A stretch of DNA of 62,705 bases from Microbacterium sp. APC 3901 (GCF_030407765.1 NZ_JASDCU010000019.1:1-62705), one strand, 5' to 3'; counted from the stretch's first letter, positions 25,636-34,674 are shown. Notes: generated by a model not told the origin, from the letters alone. Translations and numbers: made by a program.

Positions 25636-26256
25636 ATGAACACTCGAGTCGATCTCCCTGGCGTCCCCTTCCCTCTGCACTCCTCCGAGGACTGGCCGTG
25701 GCGAGTAGAGGCAGACAGCGTCCTGGTGACGGCCAAGCCGCACAGCGACTTCTTCGTCGACCCGAGCGGGAGCGGCAGCGTGGCCGCGGAGAGTCAGCTG
25801 AACGCGGTCTCGTTGACCGGTCGTCCCGCTGAGGGCGACTTCACTCTGACCGCTCGAGTTCACGTCGACTTCACCGACACGTTCGATGCCGGCGTGCTGA
25901 TCGTCTGGGCCGACGAAACGCTGTGGGCCAAGCTCTGCTTCGAGCTCTCCCCCGATCGAAAGCCCATGGTCGTATCGGTCGTCACCCGCGGAGTCTCCGA
26001 CGACGCGAACGCGTTCACCGTCGAGGGCGACGAGGTCTGGCTGCGCATCGCACGCATCGGAACGGTCTACGCCTTCCACGCATCGGTCGACGGCACACGG
26101 TGGGACTTCGTTCGAGGGTTCGCGCTGGGGGCCCAAGAGCAGGAGGTCGCTGTCGGGCTCGAAGCCCAAAGCCCCATGGGAAACGGCTGCGACGTGCGCT
26201 TCGACGCCGTCACATACACGGCGGCGACGCTCGACGATCTTCGCGACGGTTCCTGA
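25636..26256 (+). CDS. DUF1349 domain protein
   Basis: A 206-residue soluble protein whose whole length is the DUF1349 beta-sandwich (concanavalin-like; related to yeast regulation protein YeeN/ROA1 annotations). Typical phrases are DFFVDP, FDAGVLIVWADETLWAKLCFE and VWLRIARIGTVYAFHASVDG. The ATG at 25636 is 6 nt after a CACAAT hexamer with no ribosome site; an in-frame ATG at 25612 is the alternative. Ligand and role unknown. Divergent from the ABC operon. Confidence 0.82.
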   Translation: MNTRVDLPGVPFPLHSSEDWPWRVEADSVLVTAKPHSDFFVDPSGSGSVAAESQLNAVSLTGRPAEGDFTLTARVHVDFTDTFDAGVLIVWADETLWAKLCFELSPDRKPMVVSVVTRGVSDDANAFTVEGDEVWLRIARIGTVYAFHASVDGTRWDFVRGFALGAQEQEVAVGLEAQSPMGNGCDVRFDAVTYTAATLDDLRDGS

Positions 26257-26281
26257 CGAACACCCGGTCCGGCGGCGGATT

Positions 26282-26857
26282 TCAGGCCGGGTGGCTGCTC
26301 GTGCGCTCACGCGCCGGCCACCGAAAGCGTTCGACGAAGTCCGCGATCGTCTTCGATTGTGTCAGGATGACGAACAGGCCGTAGCCGATGATCCCGCCCA
26401 GGATGTTCGTCAGCCAGTCGTTGATGTCCGCGAGGTGTCCGCCGAGGGCCAGCCGCGAGACGGCCATCTGCGTCAGCTCGATGGCGAGGCTCGCGCCGGC
26501 GACGATCGCCAGCACCCTCCACCAGCTCGGCCGTGCGATGAGCAGCGGGACGAGCCCACCGAGCGGGACGAACACCGCGACGTTGATGAGAGCGTCCTCG
26601 ATCCCGTAGTCGGCGAACGGCACGAGGTAGAGCGCCAACGGGCGTGGCCCGTCATAGAACCCTGTACCGACGCGGAGGAAGATCGGGAAGACCGTGTTGG
26701 CGAGCACTCCGCCCGCGTAGACCGCAAGGACGGCAGCGACGCTCGCCCGGGGAAGCGTGATGCGCCCGCGGGAGCGGAGCACCCAGATCAGCACGAGGAA
26801 GATCACGACTCCGAAGGGGATCACGATCGGGAGCATGGGGACTTCGACGAACTTCAT
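26282..26857 (-). CDS. VanZ-like membrane protein
   Basis: A 191-residue VanZ-family protein with five hydrophobic segments; PFADYGIEDALINVAVFVPLGGLVP and SLAIELTQMAV and GHLADINDWLTNILGGIIGYG are the family marks. VanZ in enterococci gives low-level teicoplanin resistance by an unknown route; in actinobacteria the family is common and its job unclear. ATG with GGAAG upstream. It converges on the DUF1349 gene, and its stop lies within a weak hairpin (CACCCGG at 26261, CCGGGTG at 26287). Confidence 0.85.
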   Translation of the reverse strand: MKFVEVPMLPIVIPFGVVIFLVLIWVLRSRGRITLPRASVAAVLAVYAGGVLANTVFPIFLRVGTGFYDGPRPLALYLVPFADYGIEDALINVAVFVPLGGLVPLLIARPSWWRVLAIVAGASLAIELTQMAVSRLALGGHLADINDWLTNILGGIIGYGLFVILTQSKTIADFVERFRWPARERTSSHPA

Positions 26858-26879
26858 TCACTGCTTCCGGTGACTCCGT

Positions 26880-26903
26880 GGTGCGGTGCAGAGGCACCGC
26901 ACC
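26880..26903 (-). promoter_or_regulatory. Hairpin in the vanZ-like 5' leader
   Basis: GGTGCGGTGC and GCACCGCACC, a perfect 10-bp stem with an AGAG loop (CTCT in the RNA), 23 bp before the start codon. A -10-like TACGAT lies just upstream on the minus strand, so the hairpin would be the very 5' end of the mRNA: a stability cap, an operator, or both. Confidence 0.45.
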
Positions 26904-26993
26904 GATCGTACAGAGAACGGGAACCGCCACGATGCTCGCCGACCCCGACCCGCTCGACACCTCGGGAGCACCGAAGATTCCGTGATCAAAACG

Positions 26994-27022
26994 TTGCATT
27001 CGTTATCTCGCCGTTATAGAGT
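26994..27022 (+). promoter_or_regulatory. Promoter of a short transcript before the marR-like gene
   Basis: TTGCAT (26994-26999), 17 bp, TAGAGT (27017-27022): one of the best sigma-70-type promoters in the window. Its predicted start near 27029 leads into about 100 nt ending at a strong terminator, not directly into a large gene. Confidence 0.6.
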
Positions 27023-27028
27023 GATCGC

Positions 27029-27128
27029 ACGGTGAATGTTTGCTGTGGCATACACCGCATGTGATTGCAGGACACTCTTGGTGCAAGGGACAAGGGCCGG
27101 TCGGGAGCCTCTCCGACCGGCCCTTTAC
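27029..27128 (+). ncRNA. Putative 100-nt small RNA or attenuator leader
   Basis: Bounded by the promoter above and the hairpin at 27092-27125. Inside are a small stem (TTGCA 27065 / TGCAA 27082) and a 10-codon frame GTG...TGA at 27032-27064 that would read MNVCCGIHRM, with two adjacent Cys codons. It may be an independent small RNA or a cysteine-responsive leader of the MarR gene. The MarR gene seems to have its own start just after, so independence is the simpler reading. Confidence 0.45.
27092..27126 (+). terminator. Intrinsic terminator upstream of the marR-like gene
   Basis: AAGGGCCGGTCGG and CCGACCGGCCCTT pair perfectly (13 bp, loop GAGCCTCT), ending in TTT. It ends 25 bp before the MarR start codon, so it must stop transcription from an upstream promoter. 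Confidence 0.85.
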
Positions 27129-27150
27129 TGTTGCCAGTACGCTGTTCTCC

Positions 27151-27579
27151 ATGACCGATCGCAAGCTCGCCCTCGAGGCATGGGAGAGCCTGTTCCGCGC
27201 ACAGCACGAGCTGTTCACCGAGATGAACGCGGACTTCGATCACACCGATCTCGGGCAGGCCGAGTACGACGTCCTGCTCACCGTGACGCGCTCCCCCGGC
27301 ATGTCGGCCCGCCTGCGCGATGTCACGGCGAACATGCTGATCAGCCAGCCGAGCGTCTCTCGTCTCGTCGACCGTATGGTCGCGCGCGGGCTCGTCGCGA
27401 AGTGCCCCGACCCCGACGACGGCCGCGGTGCGCTGATCAGGGCCACGGATGCCGGCGTCCGTGAGTTCCGCAGCGTCGCCACCGTGCACGGCCGCTCGAT
27501 CGCCGAGCGGATGTCGCGACTCGACGACGCCGAACTGAAGACGCTGCGGGATCTGGCGGAGAAGCTCCGCGGCCGCTGA
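27151..27579 (+). CDS. MarR-family transcriptional regulator
   Basis: A 142-residue winged-helix regulator of MarR type: LGQAEYDVLLTVTRSPG, the recognition helix region LISQPSVSRLVDRMVARGLV and the wing CPDPDDGRGALIRATDAG. It starts at the ATG at 27151, with TACGCT 7 nt upstream, so it may be leaderless and independent of the small transcript before it. No adjacent transporter or oxidoreductase; the next gene is the flotillin-like one. MarR proteins usually sense phenolics, drugs or oxidants through a dimer-interface pocket; the signal here is unknown. Confidence 0.9.
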   Translation: MTDRKLALEAWESLFRAQHELFTEMNADFDHTDLGQAEYDVLLTVTRSPGMSARLRDVTANMLISQPSVSRLVDRMVARGLVAKCPDPDDGRGALIRATDAGVREFRSVATVHGRSIAERMSRLDDAELKTLRDLAEKLRGR

Positions 27580-27613
27580 CCGACCCACGGGTCTCGACCT
27601 GACCGACGGAGAC

Positions 27614-27688
27614 CTGCCCCACGGGAGGAGCTCTGCCCCACGGGAGGAGCTCTGCCCCACGGGAGGAGCTCTGCCCCACGGGAGGAGG
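27614..27688. repeat. 19-bp tandem repeat, four copies
   Basis: Four head-to-tail copies of CTGCCCCACGGGAGGAGCT; three are perfect and the fourth differs at the end. It lies in the 278-bp gap between the MarR and flotillin genes and is not in any frame. Each copy contains GAGCT at the joint, forming GAGCTC, and a GGGAGGAG run resembling a ribosome site. Confidence 0.95.
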
Positions 27689-27857
27689 CTCCGGGCCGAG
27701 GGCTGCTCCCCAAGAGCATTTCTCCTCCCGAGGCGCATCCCGAGTCGTCGACTCTTCGACGGCATCCCCCGATCTCTGGCAGGGTGGAGCGTGAACGCCC
27801 GCGCGGCCGCGCCGGCATCTGAGACCGCCCCCTCGGGGGGAACCAGGGAGGTCATTC

Positions 27858-29462
27858 ATGGAGATCGCCGGAATCGTCGGCATCCTCATCATCGTCGGGA
27901 TCGGCATAGCCATCGCTATCGTCGTCCTGCTCATCCTGCTGCTGTTCGCACGCAGCTGGATCAAGGTCGCGCGCGCCGATGAGGCGCTCGTCATCTCGGG
28001 ACGCAAACAGAAGGTGGCGCGAGCCGTCATCGGCGCAGACGGTTCGACCAAAGACGAGATGTCGGAGTCGCCCGTCACGGTCATCGTGAACGGCAAGTCG
28101 CTGGTCAACCCGATCACGCAGCGCCACGAGATCATCTCGCTGCGCTCGCGCCAGGTCTCGCTCAACGCCGAGGCGCAGTCGCTCGACAGCGTGACGCTCA
28201 ACGTCGACGGCGTCGCCATCGTGAAGATCGGCTCGGACCCGATCCTCGTGCGCCGCGCCGCAGAGCGTTTCGCCTCGCAGGACAAGGCCATCGAGCAGTT
28301 CACCACTGAGCAGCTCGAAGGTGCGCTTCGTGGAATCGTCGCGACCCTCTCGGTCGTCGAGCTCATGCGCGAGCGCAAGAAGTTCTCCGACCAGATCGCC
28401 GCCGACGTCTCGCAGGAGCTCGCCGAACAGGGCCTGATCCTCGACTCGTTCCAGATCAAGGGCATCACCGACAAGGTCGGCTACATCCAGTCGCTCGGTG
28501 CTCCCGAGATCCAGGCGAAGCGTCAGTCCGCCGAGATCTCGCAGACCAACGCCGACCGTGCGATCAACCAGAAGAACATCGCCAACCAGGAAGCCAACCT
28601 GGTCGAGCAGACGGCTCTCGACACCAACACCGCCAACGCCAACGCCGGCATCGGCCGTGCGCGCGCCGAGGCCGAGCAGGCCGAGAACCTGGCCCGCGAG
28701 CAGGCTCAGCAGGCCGTTCTGCAGCAGCAGGCCGAGAACCGTCAGGCTCAGCTTGACGCCGACGTCAAGCGCGTCGCCGACGCCCAGCGATACGAGGCCG
28801 AGACTCGCGCCCAGGCCGAGCTCTACACGCGTGAGCGTGCCGCAGAAGCCGGCGCGATCGAGCAGGTCAAGCAGGCCGAGGCTCGCACCCGCATCGCCGA
28901 GCAGCAGGCCCAGGCCGACAAGGCCAAGGCCGACGGTGAGGCGGCAGCCGCGATCGCCCGCGCGACCGGTGAGGCCGACGCACTTCGGGCGCAGGCCGAG
29001 GCCGAGTCCGAAGCACGGCGCCTGCGCGCCAATGCCGAGGCAGACGCCATCCGTGCCGAGGGTGAGGCGCGAGCCGCAGCCGTCGAGGCAGAGGCGAAGG
29101 CCATCGCGTCGAACCAGGACGCGTTCCTGTCGCAGCGGGTGCTCGACACCCTGCCGTCGATCATGGCCGAGTTCTCGAAGGGCTACGCCGCGATCGGCAA
29201 CGTGTCGATCATCGGCGGCTCGGGCGAGGACGGCGCGTCGAGCGTCGTCGGCGCCGACAGCGCGAAGGCTCTCAAGTCGGTGTTCGACAGCGTGAGCGCG
29301 GCCACCGGGCTCGACCTCGCGTCGATCATCCAGGGTCAGGCCCTGGGTCGTGGCATCGGCGAGGGCGTCGCCGCCGCATCCGCACCGCCCGCTCCGACGG
29401 CGCGCCAGTCGACCCCGACCACTCCGCCGCCACCCGCACCGCCGGCTCCCGACGCGGAGTAG
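27858..29462 (+). CDS. Flotillin-like SPFH-domain protein
   Basis: A 534-residue membrane-associated scaffold of the flotillin family. An N-terminal hydrophobic segment (about 3-31), an SPFH/band-7 domain (about 35-210), a long Ala/Glu/Gln-rich coiled coil (about 215-425, with repeated AEAE motifs) and a Pro-rich tail after a Ser/Gly stretch. Flotillins gather proteins in lipid domains and affect membrane fluidity. Start ATG at 27858 follows GGGGGAACCAGGGAGGTC. A terminator follows. It stands alone, without the NfeD gene often paired with flotillins. Confidence 0.9.
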   Translation: MEIAGIVGILIIVGIGIAIAIVVLLILLLFARSWIKVARADEALVISGRKQKVARAVIGADGSTKDEMSESPVTVIVNGKSLVNPITQRHEIISLRSRQVSLNAEAQSLDSVTLNVDGVAIVKIGSDPILVRRAAERFASQDKAIEQFTTEQLEGALRGIVATLSVVELMRERKKFSDQIAADVSQELAEQGLILDSFQIKGITDKVGYIQSLGAPEIQAKRQSAEISQTNADRAINQKNIANQEANLVEQTALDTNTANANAGIGRARAEAEQAENLAREQAQQAVLQQQAENRQAQLDADVKRVADAQRYEAETRAQAELYTRERAAEAGAIEQVKQAEARTRIAEQQAQADKAKADGEAAAAIARATGEADALRAQAEAESEARRLRANAEADAIRAEGEARAAAVEAEAKAIASNQDAFLSQRVLDTLPSIMAEFSKGYAAIGNVSIIGGSGEDGASSVVGADSAKALKSVFDSVSAATGLDLASIIQGQALGRGIGEGVAAASAPPAPTARQSTPTTPPPPAPPAPDAE

Positions 29463-29480
29463 TCAGCGCACAGCGCACAG

Positions 29481-29521
29481 CGGATGCCGCGGCCGGATCG
29501 GTCGCGGCATCCGCCGTTTTG
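29481..29521 (+). terminator. Terminator of the flotillin gene
   Basis: GCGGATGCCGCG and CGCGGCATCCGC pair over 12 bp with an 11-nt loop, followed by CGTTTTG. It is a classic intrinsic terminator. Confidence 0.9.
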
Positions 29522-29652
29522 TCTCGGGGAACCATCGTGCACAACTCAGCATCACTCGCTGCGTCGGGGGCGCGGGATCGTTTTCCAGGGCACATCGGCC
29601 GGAGTCCTGCTGAATTGTGAACGCCGCACTTCGTACCGGGCAGACTGGGGTG

Positions 29653-32205
29653 ATGATGCCCGCCGCCTTCGACCTCGCCGCCATCGGCGAGGGGCTCTCG
29701 TTCGCGGCTGCTCTCGACGAACTCTCGGCGGCGCTCGACACGAGCACATCAGTGGTCGTGAGCGCGCCACCCGGCACGGGGAAGACCACCCTCGTGCCAC
29801 CGCTCGTGGCATCGCGGTCGACCGGGCGAGTGATCGTCACCCAACCTCGCCGCGTCGCCGCTCGCGCCGCAGCACGGCGCCTCGCTCATCTCGACGGCTC
29901 GGCGCTGGGCACCCGCGTCGGTTTCACCGTGCGCGGCGAGCGCTCGGTCGGACCGCAGACCCGGGTCGAGTTCGTCACCGCCGGAGTGCTGCTGCGGCGC
30001 ATGATCGACGACCCGGGACTCGACGGCGTGGATGCCGTGATCATCGACGAGGTGCACGAACGCGCACTCGAGACCGATCTGCTGATCGGTCTGCTCTCAG
30101 AGGTGCGCGAGCTGCGCGACGACCTCGTGGTCGTCGCGATGTCGGCCACGCTCGACGCCGCACTCATCTCCACAGTCCTCGGCTCGGATGATCTTCCGGC
30201 GCCGGTGATCGACCACGACGTCCCCGCTTTTCCGCTCGACGAGCGCTGGGCTCCGAGCCCGACGCCGCGCCTCGACGAGCGCGGGGTCACCAGGGGGTTC
30301 CTCGACCACATCGCCCGCACCACCACGTCAGCGGCCCTCGATCTGCGACGCGAGAACCGCGATGCCGACGTGCTGGTCTTCGCACCGGGGGCGCGCGAGG
30401 TGTCGGAGATCGCCCGCCGCGTGCGCGACGCCGGTGACGCGTTCGACGTGCGGGAGCTGCATGGCCAGATCCCCGCGGCGGAACAGGATGCGGTGATCCG
30501 CGGCCGCTCCCCGAACGACCGCCCGCGCATCATCGTCACGACGTCACTCGCCGAGTCCTCGCTCACGGTGCCGGGTGTGCGTCTGGTGGTCGACAGCTGT
30601 CTCTCTCGGCATCCGCAACGCGATGCCACCCGCGGCATGACGGGTCTCGTCACGACCGCCGCGTCACGCTCGTCGTGCGTGCAGCGGGCTGGTCGAGCCA
30701 CACGACAGGGCCCCGGCACCGTCATCCGCTGCGTCGACGAGCGTACCTATGCAGCGGCTCCTGCACGCCCGGCGCCGGAGATCGCGGTGACCGACCTCGC
30801 GGATGCCGCTCTGCTGCTCTCCTGCTGGGGTGCTCCGGGCGGCGCCGGCCTGCGAATGATCGATCCGCCGCCCGCAGACAACCTGGCTGACGCGCTGTCG
30901 GTGCTTCGTGGTCTCGGCGCGATCGACGACGAGGGACGCGCCACCGCCGAGGGTCGCGCCCTCGCTCGGATTCCTGCCGATCCTCGACTCGCCCGCGCTC
31001 TCCGCGACGGCAGTCCCGTGGTCGGCAGCCGCCTTGCGGCCGAGGTCGTCGCGGTGCTCGGCGGCGACCTGCGTATCGCCGAGGCCGACGTCGCGCAGGC
31101 GCTCATCGCTCTGCGGGGCGGACGCGCACCGGACGCGCGTCGATGGCGCGACGACGCGAATCGCCTCGAGCGCATGGTGCGTGCGACACCGGACAGCCGA
31201 TCGGGCCTCGACGGCGTGGGCCTCGTGATCGCGCTGGCCTTTCCCGAGCGGATCGCCCATCGCGTCGAGCGCACCGCCGAGGGGGCGACGTTCCTGCTGG
31301 CATCCGGCACCCGGGCCGGGGTGCATGGTCCGCTCTCGGCAGTCGAATGGCTCGCCGTCGCCGACGTCGCCCGTGCCTCCGCGCGAGCCGCTGCCGGCTC
31401 CGGTGCGATCATCCGATCGGCGGCTGTGCTCACCGAGGCGCAGATGGAGCGCGCCGCGAATCACCTGATGACCGACCGTGTCGAGGCGGAGTTCACCGCG
31501 GGCCGCGTCCAGGCCCGCCGCGAACGCCGCGTCGGCGCGATCCTGCGTTCGTCGTCACCCGTGCGCGCGCCGGCACAAGAAGGGCGTGATGCCGTGCGCC
31601 GCGCGATCCGGCGTGAGGGGCTCGGCATGTTGACGTGGTCTGACACGGCGACCGCGCTGCGCCGTCGATTGGGACTGTTGCGACGGGAGCTGGGCGCGCC
31701 CTGGCCCGACGTGTCGGATGCCGGGCTGCTCGAGGCCCTCGATGAGTGGCTGGCGCCCGAACTCGATGCGCTGGCCGGTGGCACGCCGGCAGGACGGATC
31801 TCTCTCTCGTCGGCACTGCGGCGCCTGCTGCCATGGCCCGAGGCTGCGCGACTCGAGGAGCTGGCCCCGGAGCGCCTCGAGGTGCCCAGCGGATCGCGCA
31901 TCCGCATCGACTATCCCGACACCGACGACGCCACCGCGCGTCCGGTCGTGGCCGTGAAGCTGCAGGAGTGCTTCGGCTGGGCGGAGACCCCTCGGCTGGT
32001 CGACGGACGGCTGCCGGTGCTGTTCCATCTCCTCTCGCCCGCGGGGCGTCCGCTCGCGGTCACCGATGACCTCGCCTCGTTCTGGTCCGGTCCATACGGC
32101 CAGGTGCGCGCCGAGATGCGAGGGCGCTACCCGAAGCACCCTTGGCCGGAGGATCCCTGGGCCGCCGCGCCCACGAAGCACACCAAGAACCGCTCGGCGC
32201 GCTAG
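29653..32205 (+). CDS. hrpB: ATP-dependent RNA helicase HrpB
   Basis: An 850-residue DExH helicase of the HrpB family, cytoplasmic, unwinding RNA by ATP hydrolysis; the cellular target is not settled. Motif I APPGTGKTT, Ia TQPRRVAARAAA, II IIDEVHER, III VAMSAT, V TSLAESSLTVPGV, VI QRAGRATRQGPG, then the HA2 region and the HrpB C-terminal domain near 700-850 (KLQECFGWAETP). The ATG at 29653 is 6 nt after CAGACT; a GTG at 29617 would add 12 residues. Its last four bases overlap the convergent ATPase gene. Confidence 0.93.
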   Translation: MMPAAFDLAAIGEGLSFAAALDELSAALDTSTSVVVSAPPGTGKTTLVPPLVASRSTGRVIVTQPRRVAARAAARRLAHLDGSALGTRVGFTVRGERSVGPQTRVEFVTAGVLLRRMIDDPGLDGVDAVIIDEVHERALETDLLIGLLSEVRELRDDLVVVAMSATLDAALISTVLGSDDLPAPVIDHDVPAFPLDERWAPSPTPRLDERGVTRGFLDHIARTTTSAALDLRRENRDADVLVFAPGAREVSEIARRVRDAGDAFDVRELHGQIPAAEQDAVIRGRSPNDRPRIIVTTSLAESSLTVPGVRLVVDSCLSRHPQRDATRGMTGLVTTAASRSSCVQRAGRATRQGPGTVIRCVDERTYAAAPARPAPEIAVTDLADAALLLSCWGAPGGAGLRMIDPPPADNLADALSVLRGLGAIDDEGRATAEGRALARIPADPRLARALRDGSPVVGSRLAAEVVAVLGGDLRIAEADVAQALIALRGGRAPDARRWRDDANRLERMVRATPDSRSGLDGVGLVIALAFPERIAHRVERTAEGATFLLASGTRAGVHGPLSAVEWLAVADVARASARAAAGSGAIIRSAAVLTEAQMERAANHLMTDRVEAEFTAGRVQARRERRVGAILRSSSPVRAPAQEGRDAVRRAIRREGLGMLTWSDTATALRRRLGLLRRELGAPWPDVSDAGLLEALDEWLAPELDALAGGTPAGRISLSSALRRLLPWPEAARLEELAPERLEVPSGSRIRIDYPDTDDATARPVVAVKLQECFGWAETPRLVDGRLPVLFHLLSPAGRPLAVTDDLASFWSGPYGQVRAEMRGRYPKHPWPEDPWAAAPTKHTKNRSAR

Positions 32206-32996
32206 TCGAGCAGGTGCCGCAGATACCGCGGCGGGTCCTGCAGGAACGACCGCCAGTGGTTCACGAGCTCGAGGTCTTTCCACTCGGCCGGACGGATGCC
32301 CCAGTCTCCGACCTCGAGGATCCGCGCGCCCGGGAGGGCCGCGAGCACCGGCGAGTGCGTGGCGCACAGCACCTGCCCGCCATCGTCGACGATGCGTTGC
32401 AGCACGGCGATGAGAGTGAGCGTCGACTGGAACGAGAGCGCGGCTTCGGGCTCATCGAGACAGTAGAACCCGGGCTCGTCGAATCGGCTGTCGAGGAGAG
32501 CGAGGAACGACTCGCCGTGACTCATCTCGTGGAACGGCACATCGCCGCGCGGCGACGGATTCTCTTCGAGGTACGTGTAGAACGAGTGCATCGTCTCGGC
32601 TCGAAGGAAGAATCCCCAGCGGTTCGCTCCGACACCTCGCTGCAGGCGCAGCCACTCCGACAGGGGAGATTCGGTGGGCCGGGTGCTGTGCATAGCCTGC
32701 CTCGACCCGCCCTCGGGCGAGAGTCCGTAGGCGACCGCGATGCCCTCGACGATGGTCGACTTGCCGCTGCCGTTCTCGCCGACCAGGAACGTCACGCCGG
32801 GAGACAGGTCGATCCCCTCCCTCAGCACCTGGGCCACCGCCGGGATGCTCGTCGGCCAGACCCGACCGGGCTCGGGAGCGTCGTCGTTCGCGCTCACCGC
32901 CACGACCGGCTGCTCGCGCCGCCGGCGGCTGCCAGGTGTCCAGATCGATTCCACGCTCGCCTCCCTGCGCAGAAGGCTAGCTGCATCCGCCGACAT
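32202..32996 (-). CDS. AAA family ATPase (RecF/ABC-like, COG3910 type)
   Basis: A 264-residue stand-alone ATPase of the ABC/SMC head type with Walker A VGENGSGKST (about 72-81), the signature-like SHGESFLALL (about 160), Walker B YCLDEPEAAL (about 180) and H-loop ATHSPV. No membrane partner is near. Such proteins occur by themselves in many genomes and sometimes with nucleases; none is adjacent here. It is tail-to-tail with hrpB (4-bp overlap) and just 7 bp downstream of the alpha/beta hydrolase gene, so it may be cotranscribed with it. Confidence 0.8.
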   Translation of the reverse strand: MSADAASLLRREASVESIWTPGSRRRREQPVVAVSANDDAPEPGRVWPTSIPAVAQVLREGIDLSPGVTFLVGENGSGKSTIVEGIAVAYGLSPEGGSRQAMHSTRPTESPLSEWLRLQRGVGANRWGFFLRAETMHSFYTYLEENPSPRGDVPFHEMSHGESFLALLDSRFDEPGFYCLDEPEAALSFQSTLTLIAVLQRIVDDGGQVLCATHSPVLAALPGARILEVGDWGIRPAEWKDLELVNHWRSFLQDPPRYLRHLLD

Positions 32997-33003
32997 CCAT
33001 CGA

Positions 33004-34674
33004 TCAGGCGTGCAACCTCCAATGCATCGGTGACGAGCAGTCCTGCACGGGGGTCATCCTCCGCACGCCCCCTGGAGCCTCATCCCTCAACGCGGCCCTG
33101 ATGTCGTCGAGCACCGGCGAGGACATCGCGAAGTAGCCATGACCGAGGAACGAATCCTCGACGTCGGACACATCGATGGTCGTCATCCCGTCCATCGTCG
33201 TCACCGGCGGAAGCAGACCGACTCGGTCGACTCCATGCAAGAGCCTGGACAGGCCGAGCGCCCGGTCCTCCGTCGAGGCGTACGAGGTGATCGATCTGCA
33301 CACGGACCGGTAGAAAGCCGATCGCTGCCGCAGGATCTCGGGATCGAGGTCGGCGGCCGCGAGATAGAGCCGGTCGATCACCGTCGACGAGCGTGCGAGG
33401 CGTTCGACAGCCCACGACAGCACGCGGTTCCCCATCGAGTGGACGATCACGTCCAGCCCGTCGATACCCGCTCGACGGAGGTGACCGATGAATTCCACCA
33501 GTTGCTCCCACGCTGCCTCCGACTGAGCGAGATCCGGGATGTACTCGACGTGAGAAGCGCGCGACGACCATGAGAAGGCGGCAGCGACGCCGTCGTATCC
33601 GAGGTCGACGGCGAGCTGAGCCGCGCAGACGATGGCGCTCTCGAACGGCGAGTTGTAGCCGTGTATGTAGAGCAGCACTCTCTTCGTCGGAGCGGCAGAC
33701 ATCCTCTTGACGAACTCGGCGTCGAAGTTCGCATCGAGCACGAGCGTCTTCTGCAGCTTGAGGGTGTCGTCGCGGAAGTCCAGTCGGAGAAGCTTCTGCC
33801 ACAGTGAGCTGCCGTCGGAACCACGCCGATGCGTCTCCGGCACGAACACATAGGAGCAGCCGAGCCGGAGGTCGCGCGAGAGTTCGGGCCCGAACTCCGA
33901 GCTCGTTCCCGGGCGCAGAGACCGCGAGGTGCCGAACCAGACGTCCACGGTGTCGTCCACGCTCTTCTTCGGCCTCGTATCGGACTCGACCCGCCACGCT
34001 GATCCGAGGTCGAGGTCTTCATACTCACTCACCGCTGTCGAGGGTATCGGCAGCAGCGGCGTCGGCGGGACATCCGGCGCCGTGGCCGGGAACTCGAGGA
34101 CGTCCTGCTCGAGAACTTCTCGGAGATGCTCCATCGACGGCCACACCCGCTCGGCCCGCGACGCGGAAGACGGGGCCTGGTATCCGAGGACATCTCCCCA
34201 CCGGTCCCCTTCACGAATATGCGGATACCAGGGCGCACCATGCACGTCGCCCGGCGAACGACCGCCTCGAACCGCTGCGGCCTCCCTCAGTTCCCTCGCG
34301 ATGATCCGCAGGGATCGGACTCGCTCGGCATCGCCCGGAAGTTCCTGGGTCTCCGCGGTGCGTGCGAACGCCTGCACTGTGATCAGCGAACGTGAGAGCA
34401 CCTCGTCCGCTGTCAGGTCGACCGCGTCAGCCCACATCGCTCCGAGCGGAAAGGCGAACTGGAGGTTCGCATCGCTCACCTGCGGCCGTCTCGACGCCGA
34501 GAGCACATACTCGACGATCTCCCTCGCGGCGCTCAGGATGGCGGAGATCGGGGCGCCGACTGCGGCTTCCGAGAATCCCGACGAGGAGGAGTCCTCAGAG
34601 GGATCGGGGATCCTTCGTACTGCCGCCAAGGCCGCTTCGACCTGTGCGATGTGATCATCGGTCCGCTCGTCCAT
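33004..34674 (-). CDS. Alpha/beta hydrolase with DUF900-like C-terminal domain
   Basis: A 556-residue cytoplasmic protein. The C-terminal half (about 225-520) is an alpha/beta hydrolase of the DUF900 kind: VLLYIHGYNSPFESAI, AFSWSS, VIVHSMGNRVLSWA with the nucleophile Ser, then LAAADLDPEI (candidate acid) and SFLGHGYF (candidate His). The N-terminal 220 residues have no recognised domain. The ATG at 34674 is preceded by GGGAGGG; an earlier ATG at 34713 lacks a site. No signal peptide, so its substrate is intracellular. It faces away from the unknown/metzincin pair across a 140-bp gap that should hold both promoters. Confidence 0.82.
   Translation of the reverse strand: MDERTDDHIAQVEAALAAVRRIPDPSEDSSSSGFSEAAVGAPISAILSAAREIVEYVLSASRRPQVSDANLQFAFPLGAMWADAVDLTADEVLSRSLITVQAFARTAETQELPGDAERVRSLRIIARELREAAAVRGGRSPGDVHGAPWYPHIREGDRWGDVLGYQAPSSASRAERVWPSMEHLREVLEQDVLEFPATAPDVPPTPLLPIPSTAVSEYEDLDLGSAWRVESDTRPKKSVDDTVDVWFGTSRSLRPGTSSEFGPELSRDLRLGCSYVFVPETHRRGSDGSSLWQKLLRLDFRDDTLKLQKTLVLDANFDAEFVKRMSAAPTKRVLLYIHGYNSPFESAIVCAAQLAVDLGYDGVAAAFSWSSRASHVEYIPDLAQSEAAWEQLVEFIGHLRRAGIDGLDVIVHSMGNRVLSWAVERLARSSTVIDRLYLAAADLDPEILRQRSAFYRSVCRSITSYASTEDRALGLSRLLHGVDRVGLLPPVTTMDGMTTIDVSDVEDSFLGHGYFAMSSPVLDDIRAALRDEAPGGVRRMTPVQDCSSPMHWRLHA

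Noticed and set aside
27036..27464. A 142-codon frame across the small transcript and the marR-like gene
   Set aside because: It is out of phase with the clear MarR protein and reads through the terminator hairpin.
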